From contig CAADRB010000011.1 of assembly GCA_900708905.1 (NCBI GenBank), positions 3,237,648 to 3,301,647 on the forward strand: 64,000 nt of DNA, given 5' to 3'. The notes below the pieces were generated by a model that was not told the origin of the DNA, made no database searches, and saw only the letters and a program-made list of their open reading frames with translations. Source of the DNA: Hymenolepis diminuta. Its lineage: Eukaryota; Platyhelminthes; Cestoda; Cyclophyllidea; Hymenolepididae. Made by a program: the position numbers and the translations under genes. This document shows, piece after piece, positions 51,001 to 64,000 of this stretch (positions are counted from its first letter, which is position 1; each line of letters begins with the position of its first letter).

Positions 51001-54000
51001 TGTATTCTGATAATTTAGATTTGAGAAGATTGGTTCTAACGTGCTTAACTTATTCAAGTAGTTTGAAATGGCAAATATTTTTATATGGAAGGTTGTTTTA
51101 TATCCTCTGTTAAGTTTAACTTAACGACTTCAAAATTATTTCGTAAAGGGCTATTTTAAAAGACCGTGGGAAAAACAAAATACTTTCATTACCGGAATCA
51201 GTGTCAGTCCTGAGATAATGAATGATCTTCGTAAGTAAACACTTTTCCTACGAGTGACGATTTACTTAGATGTAATGCCGTTGGCAAGATTTTGCAAATA
51301 AATGCAAGAAAATCAAGATCGAAAGCATCTTTGTAGGCACGATTCTGAGCATAAAAATATCAGATAATGAAAAATAGCAAAACTGAGCACTTTATTTAAA
51401 CCACATATTATTATTATTTTCCATGGCAAAATAAAATAATTTTACAATTTTTAATCATGGAGAATGCCTAAACAAAAGGGGTGATAGATGCGATTTAAGC
51501 CATGTCAGGGAGATTTTGTGGTAGGGCGAGAATCAAAGTCATAATGCATCTGGACTCTGAAATCGTCGGATTGTCTGCATCTTAATTTTCAATCGTAATG
51601 TTTTTAAATTATTTCTTATCATCGCTAGATTGAAATTCCGGTTGTTGCGTTTTAAATGATTTATTAATCAACCCTTTTCACGTAGTGTCTGTAGCAGTCA
51701 TCAGCTGGGCAATAAATTCTATCAGTTCGTGGAATATCTGCATTTCGTCGGTGTTTTCCATCTCACACGTGCTTGAGAAGAGTCGGTGACACCTTTTATT
51801 TGTGGTTTTTCTGGTAAGTGCGGATAGATTTATTATTAGGCTTCTGTATTCAAACCGCATCCTCTTTCTAACCGAACACCTACTCTACATCAGAATTCAG
51901 CTGTCCTAGCCAGCTTTTTGCATGAGAAACTTTAGATTTGTTCAATCTGTTTTTCTAAAATTCCGTAAGGTGTCCTCAAATGCCCTATGCCCTCCGTAAT
52001 ATGCACACCAGATGTCACCAGGCTGCAGTTGAATCAAGCTGGAGAGAAAAGGTTAGACGGAATGGAGTCAAACCAGGACATTTTATTGATCAAACAAAGA
52101 CATTATATAGGAATTCAAATTGTCTTCGTGTTGAGGGATCAAAACACCGCCAGACTGATAATAGTTTTAGCCCCAAATAACAGCCAAGCTGTCTTGAGAG
52201 ATGTGCATCCTCGTATTGAAAGGGATAATGGACGACTGGGAAACGATCTGTGGGAATTGATTATCTCCTGAAAAAAGCATAAAACATTCACTAACAAATT
52301 TTTTATATTTTTTTATTGAAAAGTAATATGCTGTTCAATTAATCTAAATATAAAGTGTAAAACCACTCAACAGTACAACAAAGAGAAAATTTCTTCCAAT
52401 AAGAAATGCAAGAAATAAAGCATTTGGTTATAATAGTTAAAGCTGTACGTGGCACAGAAGATAAAGTCTTGACTCAATTTTACAGTAAGACTTTGCTTTA
52501 GCAAACGATCAATTATTTTAAAGTCTAAAATAACTTTCTTTTTAAATATTACGTTGAGAATAAAGCCTATTGAGTTCAAATTAGAATATTAGAATTAGAA
52601 TATTAAATTGTTTCTCGTGTTCGCATTTTAACTGGCGGTATAAATAACAGATAAGACATCATTGTATATTTATCAATTTCTACAGTTATGCTAACACAAA
52701 TCCTCCCAATGGTAGTAATTAGTCCATTTATTTAAAGATCGTATCGAGAATATGATTCGAACAGAAGGATGCATAGCTTGCCCATTCTAGTAGATCGAAG
52801 AGAGAGCTCTGTGTGAGCTAATAATAACTTTTTTCTTTTCGATTTTCTTTTCAGACTTTTACTTGTTACATTGAATTCTGCAGCTCATATACAAGTAAAC
52901 ATTTTCTCTTCAGTTCATTGAATTGTTTCGTACTTGGAACAATTATACGAAAGGAGGCATCCAGCACCGCAAAAATAGGAAGAGTGATTGCTTGGCTAAT
53001 TTCTTCTTTACACACTATAATCTATTTTATTACAAAGAAAAAAATCAGTGAAATTCTTTATTCAAAATCGAAATTCAGACAACATGCGTATGGATTTAGA
53101 TTTTTTTCTATTGCTAAAACAGTGTTGATCCGAAAATTATAATTCAGCTAATGTCGCTTAAAGATACAACAACATTTGATAAAACTGAAAATCCTATTTA
53201 AAATAATAGGTTTTCGGAAATCGAATTTCAAAACTTTTATACGAGTTCCTTTAAATTAATATTTGTGATATCAGTGCTGTCTCAAATCAAGAACGTGTGG
53301 ATGCTTAAAATGGCCCTGGCGTTAACGTAAATCCGATTCCATTAACCAGATCAACCGTACGCTCTGCTTAGTAACACTTCAAGTTGCTTCATCCGTATTA
53401 GGTATCAAAGAATTTGTAAATAATGTGATATCTTTGTAAGGATTAGAAATGAGATTAATTTCTTACTAGCGCTATTCTCAAACCTTCTAAACTCAAGTGA
53501 TAAACTTTCTCCTACAACCTAACAAATTGGAACTAATAAATGAATCTGAAGAAATATTTTCTCTCGTCAAAGATCTATTGTGGTCATTTTGCACTACAAA
53601 AGCTTGATAATTATATGCCCATGGCTATATTAGAAATGGTTTGTTAAAATATGTAATAAAATGGGTAGTGTATCGAGAACTTTAACGTAACCGAGTTTCG
53701 CAAATAAAAGTAATGTCCACTGTAGAGTGACTAGATGGGGTATTCTAAGCCAAAGATGAAGAACGTTTTCTTACTCTTTCTCTGCAGCTTTTTTGCCAAT
53801 TATGTTGCCAGGAGGATGAGAGATATAGAAATACCTAACGGGGAAGATAACAGTTGCCAGTCATCAGAAATAGAACATTTTACTGCAAAACGTTTTAGTT
53901 GTATCACTTATCACATCAGGAGGTGACTGGACATATGGGATATATGAAGGTACTTTCCCCATGGTCAAAGTAGTTATTATCCCATACCCGATTGCTAATA

Positions 54001-57000
54001 GTTGATAAAGATGATATTTTAGTTTAAAAATGCTTCCATTTATGTCAGTGTAGCGCTCAATACGGTTTTCTAAATCAAATTAGCATAATAAATTCAAATA
54101 TTAATCAAATTCAGGATTATCGAAGATTTTTCTCCAAAAGCCAATGCGTTACGCAGTTAATCGGAATGATCTCATTTTTAAAGAGAGAGAGAGGCATCAA
54201 GAATTAAATCATTGAATAGGGGGCAGCATGATTTAACAAAATTTGTGTGAATAGCGCCATTCTATTGGGAAATTGCATTGATGACCAATATTAACCAAAG
54301 TGATTGGTCATTTTATGATTTTCAGAAGAGCAAAAGGAGACAGGAGTTTGCATATTTCTATTAGGTTTGCCATATGATAGCATGATCGGTATCAAAGATA
54401 TGAAAAATATCAAAGATATTGCATTTATGTAAGAGGTGATAGAGACTTAAATATTAAATTTTATAAGGTTTTAATTTCCTTGTAGCTTTGCAGTTTTATT
54501 CCTTTCAAATCTCATGATTTGAAGGTGTTAAGCTAGTCTATTTTTGGCGCTTTAGGATGGAGCATAGAGCAAAAAAGGAGAAGAGTTAGCTTTGTGATAT
54601 CTCATATCACAAATGATATCTCATTTTCATGTCAAATTCAAGAGTAATTTACTCTCCACTATATCCGTACCTAGTCGACCGTCTGATTTATTTCTAAGGT
54701 TGGTGGTGCCATGGTGAGCGGTAAGTGGTATGAATGTATCTTCCAAATACATCAAGATTTTATATTACTATTAAATTTGGTTACCTGAGTGAATTATTAT
54801 TTATCTGGAAAAGTGTTTTCCTATTTTGCAAATATTTATAATTTGCTAACCATATTCTATTAAAAGGTAAGAAGTTTATTCACTACCAAAACAATCTTAG
54901 AAGGCTTCGTAAATTCGATGAAAAATCCAATTACTAGGTTCATCAATCAATGAAGAAAAGTGTTTATGAAATCTCACATATAAAAAAACTAACTAAAACT
55001 GGGATAAATCAAAGAAGGGATCTAATATTGTTAATGCTTACTTGAATCTTGACCATTTTAATCTTTTGCTAACTGATACAAAAAGAAATATCTCCACTTA
55101 TCACTATCAAGCGGCGCAAACTAACTGATTTTTCAAGTTATCCACTTAATATCGTTTAAAAACCGACGTTTTGCTTTGGTAAAGTCCACGGACTAATGAT
55201 TCATCAATTTTTTAAAAGCACCCAAATCATTCTGCCATAATATAATAAATGATACGATCTAACAAAATATTCCCCTCTTCTCTAAGACCGGAAACTCTTT
55301 AGATCTCCTTTAAACGCGTTCGCCGACACTCGCAAAGCATATGATGCATGGATTGTGAAAGGCATAAAAAGACGGCAAATCTCGGAACTTTTTTTATCAT
55401 TTCACAGATTCATGATTGAGAGATTCCTGGCTTGGTTGCTTTTTACACAAATACTGCATAGTGGCTAATGAATCGAAGTTGTCATTCGAGCTTTGAGTAA
55501 ATGACAGTAAAATTGCAAAACTTGAATTTTCGCCTCTGATTGTTAATTAAAAAGTCATTTGAGTTAATTGGCTACCACTATGCGCTCCTATGAAAGCAAA
55601 TTTTTTATGTTATGCCGTCTACTCCATACAATTTCCAGATTTAAAACTCTTTTAATTATTCTTATAAGATAGGCCAAAATTATTAATACTAACATCATTA
55701 AATTTGATAGTATTTCTTTGAAAATTAATTTTATAAAGTCAAAACTATGAAAATTAAATGATGAACTGCCAGTGGAAAAGAATTAATTGGTTACGATTAT
55801 AGTATTCATAGATGTAATTTCTTTGTCAGTAATATAAAGATATATGGTTACTGATATGATGGTATACTTACGTTTATATGATATAAATTGTCCGCTAGGG
55901 TTACTGTGGATGGCACTTAGAAGAAGGGAGAAGGTTTGTGACTTGAAGAAAGCATTCCTTAGTCCTTATCGACAATATTAAGTAAGTATTCTGTTTAAAT
56001 ACAAATAGGATATTTGATAAAGGATTGTCAATCCCGAATAAACTCTATTAGGGTAAAATAATCCAAGCGAACTTCATTATACGAGTTGACGGATCTGTAA
56101 CTCTGACCATTAATATGCTACAAAACTCGGTTGATTTGCCCATACGCTTTCTACTGCAATCCGAAGAATTTAGATTAAATTGAAAAGCTATATTGAGACA
56201 GTGGAGAAGAATTCTAATCTTCAATCTTGTAAATAAGTATCTACTACAGTTTCCATCTACTTACGTTGAAAGCTAAGCTCAAACGAATGCTATCAAAAAT
56301 CTAGGGAAATGAAGTTTATAGTCTAAGGAACCCTTAAGTGGAGACCTTGACAAAACGGAAATCCTCATATTTACCCCTCTTCTCATTTCAGTAAATGCTA
56401 AATTGAAAGCTTTGTACCCCGGTCATACATTTGTTGCGAGTTTTATTGGGTTGGCGAATAATACAGCAGTGAATTCATTCCCAGGTACGAGCATGCAGAA
56501 ACAATAATAAGAAAAAGAGCTTGAACAACGAATTACCTTCACAGAGATTTTACGAATTCTGCTGAGGATTTCAATAACCTCCATTTTGTTTCTCTCAGTA
56601 ATATTAAGAGCAAGTATTTGAAGCCCTATTATAATGAGTTCGATCTGCTTCATGAAACATGTTGCACAAAAGGTTAGGCGACAACGAGCTAAAAAACTGT
56701 ACAGTTCGAAACATTTGTTTTTCGGCATTATCAAACAAATTAAGATGGATTTGTGGAGTAGGTGATTACGAAAATAAGACCAAAATAATCAACATTAAAA
56801 AGTTTTCCGTTGTCTTACAGTAAGGAAAAATATTATATCATTAAAAAAGAAAATTATTAAAGGAACACGAGTTATTATACGGTGTCCCATCGCCATTCAT
56901 TTTAAATGACAAAGGTAACAATAGCTTTAACTTAATTCAGCACGTGTTATGTTTAGTATTGAGTTGACAGATTGAGTTACAAGAGCAGATGAAAATTATC

Positions 57001-59719
57001 GTTCATCCTCTGAGACATGTCCAGAGACTACATTTTCCGCCAACCGGTATCTAAGTAGTTGGACACACATCGATGCAGCCATCTGACTGTGCATGGTACT
57101 ATTTTACAAATACAGCTTTAGCATGAAATTATTGTATTTAATCATTTAGAAAGTAAGACCTTTTACGCTGTTCTAATACTAGGAAGTTTAGTTACTACTA
57201 CTATGATGTATCTGGTCATTAGATAACTCTAGACTCCGGTGGATTCAAACCTGGATAGTGAGATAAGACCGAAAAAGATTATAAAATAGCAAATTGTCTT
57301 CATAATATTGATAGTGAAGATCAAAGCACTAATTGATAATGGTTTTTGTCCCAACTAACTGATAAGCTGTCAAGAGCTGTGCCCACTTGTTGATAAGAAT
57401 GGCAGTAAATTGAGAGACAACTATTAGGATTGATTATCCCCAGACAAATCATAAAACCTGTGATTTTGAGCTTTGTTTGTCGGCTTTCTATCCCATCCAA
57501 TCCTCCGAAAAGGGGTATTATATATAGAACAAGCTGATATGTAAAAGTATGATAGTAAGGTGAAACGAGTTTTGCGCATTATAAGTATTTTAAAGTTTGA
57601 CATTTTGTAACTGCTCAACTGCCCACTTTCATAAATGATACAGTACGGCTAGGAGATCTAGTTCTAGCGGAATTGTATATCCGCCCGCTAAATATCGTTA
57701 CCGTAGAGATGACTCAGACTCAGAGAGAGAGAGAGAAAGAGAAGGCAAAACAGACGTATAATTACTCGCTTTATTAACTCTTTAACAAAACTAATTATCG
57801 GAGATCATAATTAGTAATTGTTCCGATGGTGAGGAACTTGTCTAGATTAACTCTCCAGATATTTGAACCACCATGAATCTGCATAGTAGCGTGACAGGGA
57901 CCATCCGTGATGTTGACAGTTCATCTCGGAAGTACATAGACTCTGCCACTTTTTCGGCCCCTGTTAAACCCTTTATTTGGATTAGTTATGAATATCCTAC
58001 TATATGCTGCCCTTCAACTTCCTCAAATAAATGGAAGGATTTGGATTAACTATAAATTATTTCGGGGCTACCTGATCTTTTACATATATCTTCACAAAGG
58101 TATTCATCTGAGAAACAAATCTTCGCCTTCAAATAAACTAGATTTAGTCGTAACTCCTACAAGTGTTACAATGAATAGAAACTGGATGCACAAGAAAAGA
58201 AATGGTGAGAATCTCTAAAAGCGTACGTTAATTTCCGCTCAATTATCATTTTAGCAACCACTAATTAGCATTTTCAGATCTATACTCAATGCTAATCAGA
58301 TTACCTCAGATTTCTGTGAATAAACATTTGAAAATAAAAGTCCAAAGTTCCAATAAAGGCTTATGAAACCAAAGACCTATCGAAAGATGATTTTTTTCCA
58401 AATTACTTTCATTTCTTGCCAAATCCTACCTATTTTCTAGAACTCTTGATTAACATCTAAGACTGAGACGTTTGTTTTCGTATTAACCAAGCACAACAAG
58501 GTTAAAAAAGGTCGCATAACAGGAACATTGAATAAAATAAAAATTGCTAAAGCAAAAGATCTGATTTATTTAATTTGATATAATGTCATTGTTTAGCTCA
58601 ATTTAATAAAGTTTTCGGCAAAGGAACAAAAAGTACAGTTATCAACACCACTTATATATTCCCTCCTGTATCCATTATTCTGACTGACAAGGTGATAAGA
58701 GATACCAACACACAACAGATACATTGGCAAGCAAAAAATTCTCCAGCAAAGATTGTTATAAAGAATCGACATCTACCAAATGAGAAGGGTTATAACTCTA
58801 ACACCGAAATTGAAAAAGAACAGTTTGTGGACATCAAAAGTGATTTTGACTTTGGCCACACTATGCAAATTGAAGGAATGGAATAACACCTGATGCAATA
58901 CTTTAGTGCGAACTGTATTAATTATAATAGGATGATTAGTTCTAATAATTCAGTTCTAGACCATTTGCTAAGATTAGTGGAAAACGGTAGCAGAGCAAAT
59001 ACATTCATTCATTAGCATTCTGACAATTGATTCATAATTTTCCAATCTTAAAAGAAAACGTACACCCGAACTGGTCGCTTCTCCCGTCATTTAAATGTAT
59101 TTACTTGCAAGACTCCTCCTTTCTTAGAGGACGCGCATTGTTCGAAACAAAACACCTATTGTTTCTGTAGGCTTGAATCCTTCTAATCAGCCTCTAATAA
59201 AGCTTTTAAACTTATAGTGATTTGATAAAATCGTTAAGTTCTCAATGATGAATATATAACCAAAACTGATATTAACTATTTCAGTTGGCTGTCTTAAAAT
59301 CGTAAATAATGAATTAGTTTTCAGTCAGTTGCAGGCTTGCAATGCGTGGACGGATTGAAAGAAATATTTCTTGGAGTTTAACTTATCTATCTATCTAACT
59401 TATCTATTACTCCTACTAAATTTACCAGCAATTTCATTTCATGAATAAGATTAGTATGCGATATCGTCGATTTGGAAAAAAATAATTCGAAGTTAAAGGT
59501 TTGTTTCGATTATCTCGTTTTGCATTGCAGATAACAACTCTATTGATAAATTATCTAAGACTTACCGGAAGTAAAATAACTATCCCAAGGAATTTAAAAG
59601 AAAAACGATTTAATCACTTTCTCTGACTATATGATTTTCCCATTTTTGCAAATTGTCACAATATTTCATGACTGACTGATCAGTGATTTGACGGAGTTAC
59701 TGGCACATATTTAACAAAA
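45086..59719. other. Long AT-rich gene desert (14.6 kb)
   Basis: No recognisable gene across 14.6 kb. It holds simple-sequence patches (GA runs at 54180-54195 and 57720-57745) and a perfect short palindrome at 54591-54613. More GC-rich pieces at about 45850-45910 (with TATATAAA), 51980-52260 and 57840-57960 could be old repeat fragments. Frames of 60-100 codons (50507-50241, 51860-51678, 51987-52271, 56734-56423, 58692-58886) lack family resemblance and convincing splice partners. It may be intergenic or a giant intron. Confidence 0.4.
57720..57745 (+). repeat. GA microsatellite
   Basis: A short run of GA dinucleotides, slightly interrupted by AAAG. It has no associated feature. Confidence 0.8.
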
Positions 59720-59975
59720 ATTGTTCTGGAAGTGAAAAGACCATATCCGATAGCGCAAGGGTTTATGTGCACGTCTGTCAATTTGGACCTCACGAGGCCA
59801 ATGCCCATGAATGCGCTATCAGTGTTGCAGATGTCTAACCGCCTTGGTTAATTCTAGTCTACAAGGGAGGTGGTAGAATGTGAGTTTCTTTTAAGGGCGG
59901 CTCCGGGATACCTTCCCTCTACCCAAATTGAGTGCTGTTAACACTTTTTCTAACGGGCTTGGGAAATAATATCCG
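59720..59975 (+). repeat. Family C SINE-like repeat, copy C2
   Basis: Shares GGxGGTGGTAGAATGTGAGTTTCTTTTAAGGGCGGCTCC and CTGTTAACACTTTTTCTAACGGGCTTGGGAA with C1 and C3, in the same order and spacing. The 5' half contains GGACCTCACGAGG, possibly a rearranged version of the tRNA-like head seen in C1. It has no coding capacity. Confidence 0.6.
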
Positions 59976-60382
59976 AATCATGTTTAACATTTCTGCCTTA
60001 AATATGGGGTAAGAAACAGGAGCTTTAATTTCTCAAGTCCTCTTGTGTGTAAATTTTAGGTTGAATGAATGCTATATTTTAAGATATAACACCTGCCAAA
60101 TCAATCAAACATTGAGAAATGCAGAAGCAGATGACTGAATAATGATAAATTTCTATTTTACAGTTGAAGAGATAATTACTTATATTTTTCCAGTGCAAGA
60201 TAGCGGATAAGTTGTCAGCCATCTATTTCAACTCTCAGCCAAAGGCTCTAAATGTTATTGAATTTTACCTTCGGCAATTACGATGAATTTCAATCGAAGA
60301 ATCATTTAAAAAAGCATCATAAAAAGGCATTCAAAATTATTTTCGATGGATTAATGGGAATAATACTAAAATTGCAGATAGG
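59976..60382. other. AT-rich spacer
   Basis: AT-rich DNA between family C copy C2 and the family A solo LTR. No further feature was recognised. Confidence 0.5.
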
Positions 60383-60764
60383 GGTCTGTGGGGTTCACAA
60401 CGCTAACCAGGCTGATTGAATCACGTGCGCTAGAACTCACCACGGAAAGTGCGGCATGTAACCGGTCGCGTTGAGATCAAGCGCGGCCGTGTGTGCAGAT
60501 ACCTCCTCAACCAATCAGCAATCAAGATCCCTGCAGCCCAGCATGGTTTTGTATTTAATGACTAAGCTTTAACGAAAAAGCAACGAAGTGGTCAGTAAAC
60601 CCTCTCCACTCAGCATCTTACTGGTTCTTATCACTTTGGGCATAGCTTAGCTAATTTGGGAATGAATTGATAATAGGGGACTCTACTAGAGGCTATTCGG
60701 ACTGCTTAGGAGGATTACTTAGGTGTAGCAGAAAGACTTATTGGTGCAGCATCCGCTACAGGTC
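60383..60764 (+). repeat. 4-bp target-site duplication flanking A3 (GGTC)
   Basis: GGTC directly precedes the TGTGG start of the LTR (60383-60386) and directly follows its CTACA end (60761-60764). The match alone could occur by chance about once in 256 tries, but it falls exactly at the TG..CA boundaries. Confidence 0.65.
60387..60760 (+). mobile_element. Solo LTR of family A, copy A3
   Basis: 374 bp from TGTGGGGTTCACAACGCT to GCAGCATCCGCTACA. The TG..CA ends are flanked by a perfect 4-bp direct repeat, GGTC, at 60383-60386 and 60761-60764. That is the target-site duplication expected of an LTR retrotransposon, commonly 4-6 bp in the Ty3/Gypsy group. A CCAAT box (60511-60523) and a TATA-like TATTTAAT (60552-60559) sit at the same spacing as in A2. 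No internal coding region is attached, so this is a solo LTR left by recombination between two LTRs, or a very small non-autonomous element. Confidence 0.8.
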
Positions 60765-63700
60765 AAAGAAACACAAATTAAACTACCTATAATTTGATTA
60801 TCTATTTACATTTTGCATTATCTAAGTTTCAATCATTTACCATATTTTAAGGGAAAGAATACTGAATAAAATTTAACTGAATGTCAACCCAAGTTATGGT
60901 CATGATCGCTTTTCCAATTGCACGTGAAATTCACACAACCCACTCTGGGAAATTTAAACCTACCTCCATGTGAAATAACAAATGATTTACGTTTGATTTG
61001 ATGTTTATAATATTGGTAACTTCATCGTCCCCCAATTAGGCCTTTGAATTATTCTGGAAATACAGAGAGAAAATATGCCACCAAACTGCTGCGGCACCCT
61101 ACCTTTGACATTAAACTATATCGCTGGTGATATTAAAAGTGATAAATTTGGTCATTTGCTTAAACAGGCTATGTGGGTTTCCCAAAATTAGTCAACGTAC
61201 ATTATTGGTTTGGTAATCCGAAAAGAATTTACAACTCCATATAAATTTGGATCAATATAAACTGCAATTCCAATGACATAATAAGCCAGATTTACGTATA
61301 AATAGATTAAAAACCAATAACACTAAATTAGTTTATATTTTACTTGAAAAATATTAAGCAGGACATATTTAAAAATAAGTTTAATTTACCTCGGACAACC
61401 CGAACAACAGAGAAGACTAATATGAAGTGAATTTTTAAAAACTCCAAAGCAAAACAAACAAAACAAAGCAGTTTTAAATATTTCAAGACATCGATATCAG
61501 CTACTATTAAAATTCAGAAGAAAACCTTCCTTATCAGTACTGAAATTATTAAGTTTTATAAATGGAATTTTAGTGCTTCTCAATCAGAATTCCAAGTCGT
61601 ATCTTTGCAAAATAGCCGCAACCGACAATTTAAGTGAAATGGAATTAATAACTTAGCGACCACGAACTTATCAAATTATTATCTTCGGATAGACTGGAAA
61701 ACTAAGTTAATGGTACGGAAGTGCTGGTTATACTTAGGAGTACATTCACGGCAGAAGAATAAAATTTGCAAATCGAGGCGCCCCAATTTAGCATATTAGG
61801 TTGAAACAAATAACATCGCGGAACACAGTTGTTGGTAACCATAAAATGGTTCTTTAATTTTCTCCAAGAGATTTAATCCTTTACCTTTATTATTAATTGT
61901 AACTTGATATAGGCAAAATAATTATTAGAAAATTATCAACATGACCACAGTCAAAAGTTCCCATTCGATTACATGAAAACAAACAAACAATTCGGAACCT
62001 TCAACTCTAAGCTTGTCAGGCCAATTTCGCCATATGTTGACAGTGACAGTTATTTTCCCTAGTTGGCATTGAAAATTATAATGACTCCGCTAAACACTCT
62101 TTTCAAGGTATTTCACTCACTAGATCATGAGCTATGGGAACTCATTTAGATTCTTAAAAATTAAAAGGAGATGTATTCTATTTATATTAGCGCACGGAAC
62201 GTGGCGTAAGCAATATCAGGTCAACGTGTAGTTTTGAATTTGTAACTATGACAAACATTTACACATCATATTGAGGGCAAATTATCATCATTTAAAATGA
62301 CAAATGATGACTCCAAGTCAGCAAGTCCAAAAAGTCAAAACTACTGTGTGAATTCACTCAGGAACCAAGAGTTCAAATCACGAGAAGTAAGATTGGAATA
62401 TTTTAATGATACAAAGTACTCTTATGAGCGAGTGAGCAAATGGACGCATTCAGAAATCAAAAATAGTATCTTGATATTCAACTTCCATTTTGCACGCCTA
62501 TTTGACCCTCTAATGCATTATTCACTGAAATATTCGCATATTCCAATTCTATCGCATGATAAAAACTTGTAAATGGTCTTTGACATTACTATGGCGGAAA
62601 AGTTTCAATCCCCACTGTAATTTTAATTTCTGCTACCATTAACGAACTTTTGCGGTCTAGTAGTCTATCATTCTTCGATTCTGCGGAAAATAATGCTTTT
62701 CGCACGTCTTTGAAGGTGTTTGCCAAATTGAAACTAATGATAACGATTAATTTTAATAGCTTGAACTAAAATCCATTTATTTTGTATCGTGTAAGGGTCT
62801 AAGTTTCAAATAAACTGCAATAGCATAACACTTAAATATTCTTTAAGGAAAAATCAACGGCTAAGCCTATTTAGCTCTTTAAGCACATAATAAATGTGTT
62901 TAACTTCATTTAAGTCTACCAATAACCCTTTACTCAGAGACTTAAATAATAAAGTTATCATTAATCAGATAATCTCGACCGCAACATCCTGCTTAGAGCT
63001 GATGAAATTTAGGCATAAACCATAAGATAACTTCTCAGAATCTGAAGACTATTTTGATTTACTGCCCATCGATATGAATAACATTGTTTCGCTTTTAAAG
63101 AGGGAAATTGTACTATTTTAATCAAGTGCGAATAATTTCGGCAGTGTAAGTTAAGTGAAGGTATTTTAATTATAGTAATAGCAAATCTTGTTGAGTTAAG
63201 CATATTTGTGCTAATTTTAATTCATCAATGCTCTTACCTGCAGGGGTTCGGGAATATAAAATTCTTTTCCTTAACGGAATTTGCGCTTGGAAATGATAAG
63301 AAAAACAAACAATTTTGGTCGAACAGGGCTGATAGATACTCAACTAAGTTAGAGAATAAGCTTCCAGGCATCCTAATTCCTCAAATGTTTACTAATCGTT
63401 TCAGCTCCGTTGGAAAAACCACACATAGTCACACTTTGAAAATCCAAGCAAATGAAATTGCTGTTTTGCTAAATGGAAGACTGATAATATAAAACTTGCT
63501 TAATGAGATGATTTAAGCTGAATTTTCATAAATCTCGAACATTTTCTGATGGGGAAAAACATACAAAAACCTTCCGTAAAAACCAAATTAATAATGTACT
63601 AATTCTACCAAATCTTCAGATTCTCCTTCCTAAAATATTTACGCTTTGCGTATATTGGTTCAAACACCAAATAACCCAAACAATAGTAAAATTACCATTG

Positions 63701-64000
63701 AAATGCAAAATACTAAAATAGATGTTTCTAGTTCAACAGTACTCTTCGACTGCTTCCTGAGCAGAACTCAATAAACATAATTAATCTAAAACCTGGACAC
63801 GTTTCGCTGATTTATGTAGAATTCTCGAGCAAAATCTCTTTGTTGATTTGAAATGTAAGGACGCTATTTTTCTGCTTACTGAGCTAAATTGTTTTAAATA
63901 TAAAAACAGAACTCGCTCAAGGAACACTTTTTTGACAAAAATTAACTTCTAATGGATGCTAAGTTTTTCTTGGTCAGTTGATATCCGTCTAAATTTGCGC
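60765..64000. other. AT-rich spacer to the end of the window
   Basis: No recognised gene. Two frames, 62297-62572 (true ATG, 91 codons) and 63208-63492 (94 codons), have charged, protein-like composition but no family resemblance and no clear splice partners. No repeat copies were matched. Confidence 0.4.

Noticed and set aside
51678..52271. Cluster of short frames on both strands in a GC-richer block
   Set aside because: No family motifs, and no second copy of the block was found in the window, so neither a gene nor a repeat could be supported.
57236..57262. GGTGGATTCAAACCTGG, resembling a tRNA T-arm
   Set aside because: No matching acceptor stem, D-arm or anticodon arm could be found at the required distances.
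1..64000. CRISPR arrays, bacterial operons, ribosome binding sites
   Set aside because: The window is eukaryotic, with spliced genes. No regularly spaced direct repeats or prokaryotic gene organisation were seen.

Overview
The window looks like AT-rich nuclear DNA from an invertebrate animal. Coding sequence is split by GT-AG introns from 51 bp to 3.5 kb, exons are small, and decayed Ty3/Gypsy LTR retrotransposons and short dispersed repeats are scattered through the spacers. A parasitic flatworm (cestode or trematode) is my best guess, from base composition, the presence of a KIF20-type kinesin and the Gypsy relics. Nothing in the sequence proves the phylum.

Only two protein-coding genes can be read with confidence. 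On the minus strand (5779 to 1556) a seven-exon model, in frame throughout, encodes a SMYD4-like protein of about 694 residues: TPR-like helices, a SET domain split by a MYND zinc finger, the NHSC motif and a cysteine-rich post-SET region. On the plus strand (16985 to 28003) a twelve-exon model, also in frame throughout, encodes a kinesin-6 (KIF20/MKLP2-type) mitotic motor of about 1248 residues, with the long loop-6 insertion typical of that family, coiled-coil segments and a very basic Arg/Gly-rich tail. The two genes are separated by about 11 kb and I see no functional link between them.

The rest is spacer and transposon debris. Region by region: 1-900 is a GC-rich pocket with a TGAGGG hexamer array. 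5780-16984 holds a head-to-head pair of LTR-like repeats (family A), one copy of a second dispersed repeat (family B) and a Gypsy relic (13.56-14.89 kb). 28004-64000 has no recognisable gene. It contains a second family B copy, a deleted Gypsy element (31.76-34.27 kb), the third family B copy, three copies of a SINE-like repeat (family C), and a solo LTR of family A with a 4-bp target-site duplication (60.39-60.76 kb). One candidate orphan exon at 30.14-30.29 kb has good splice sites and could belong to a gene with very long introns.

I found no operon, CRISPR array, tRNA or rRNA gene, and no convincing new biological system. The observations most worth following are the repeat families, the repeated loss of the reverse-transcriptase core from the Gypsy relics, and the orphan exon candidates.
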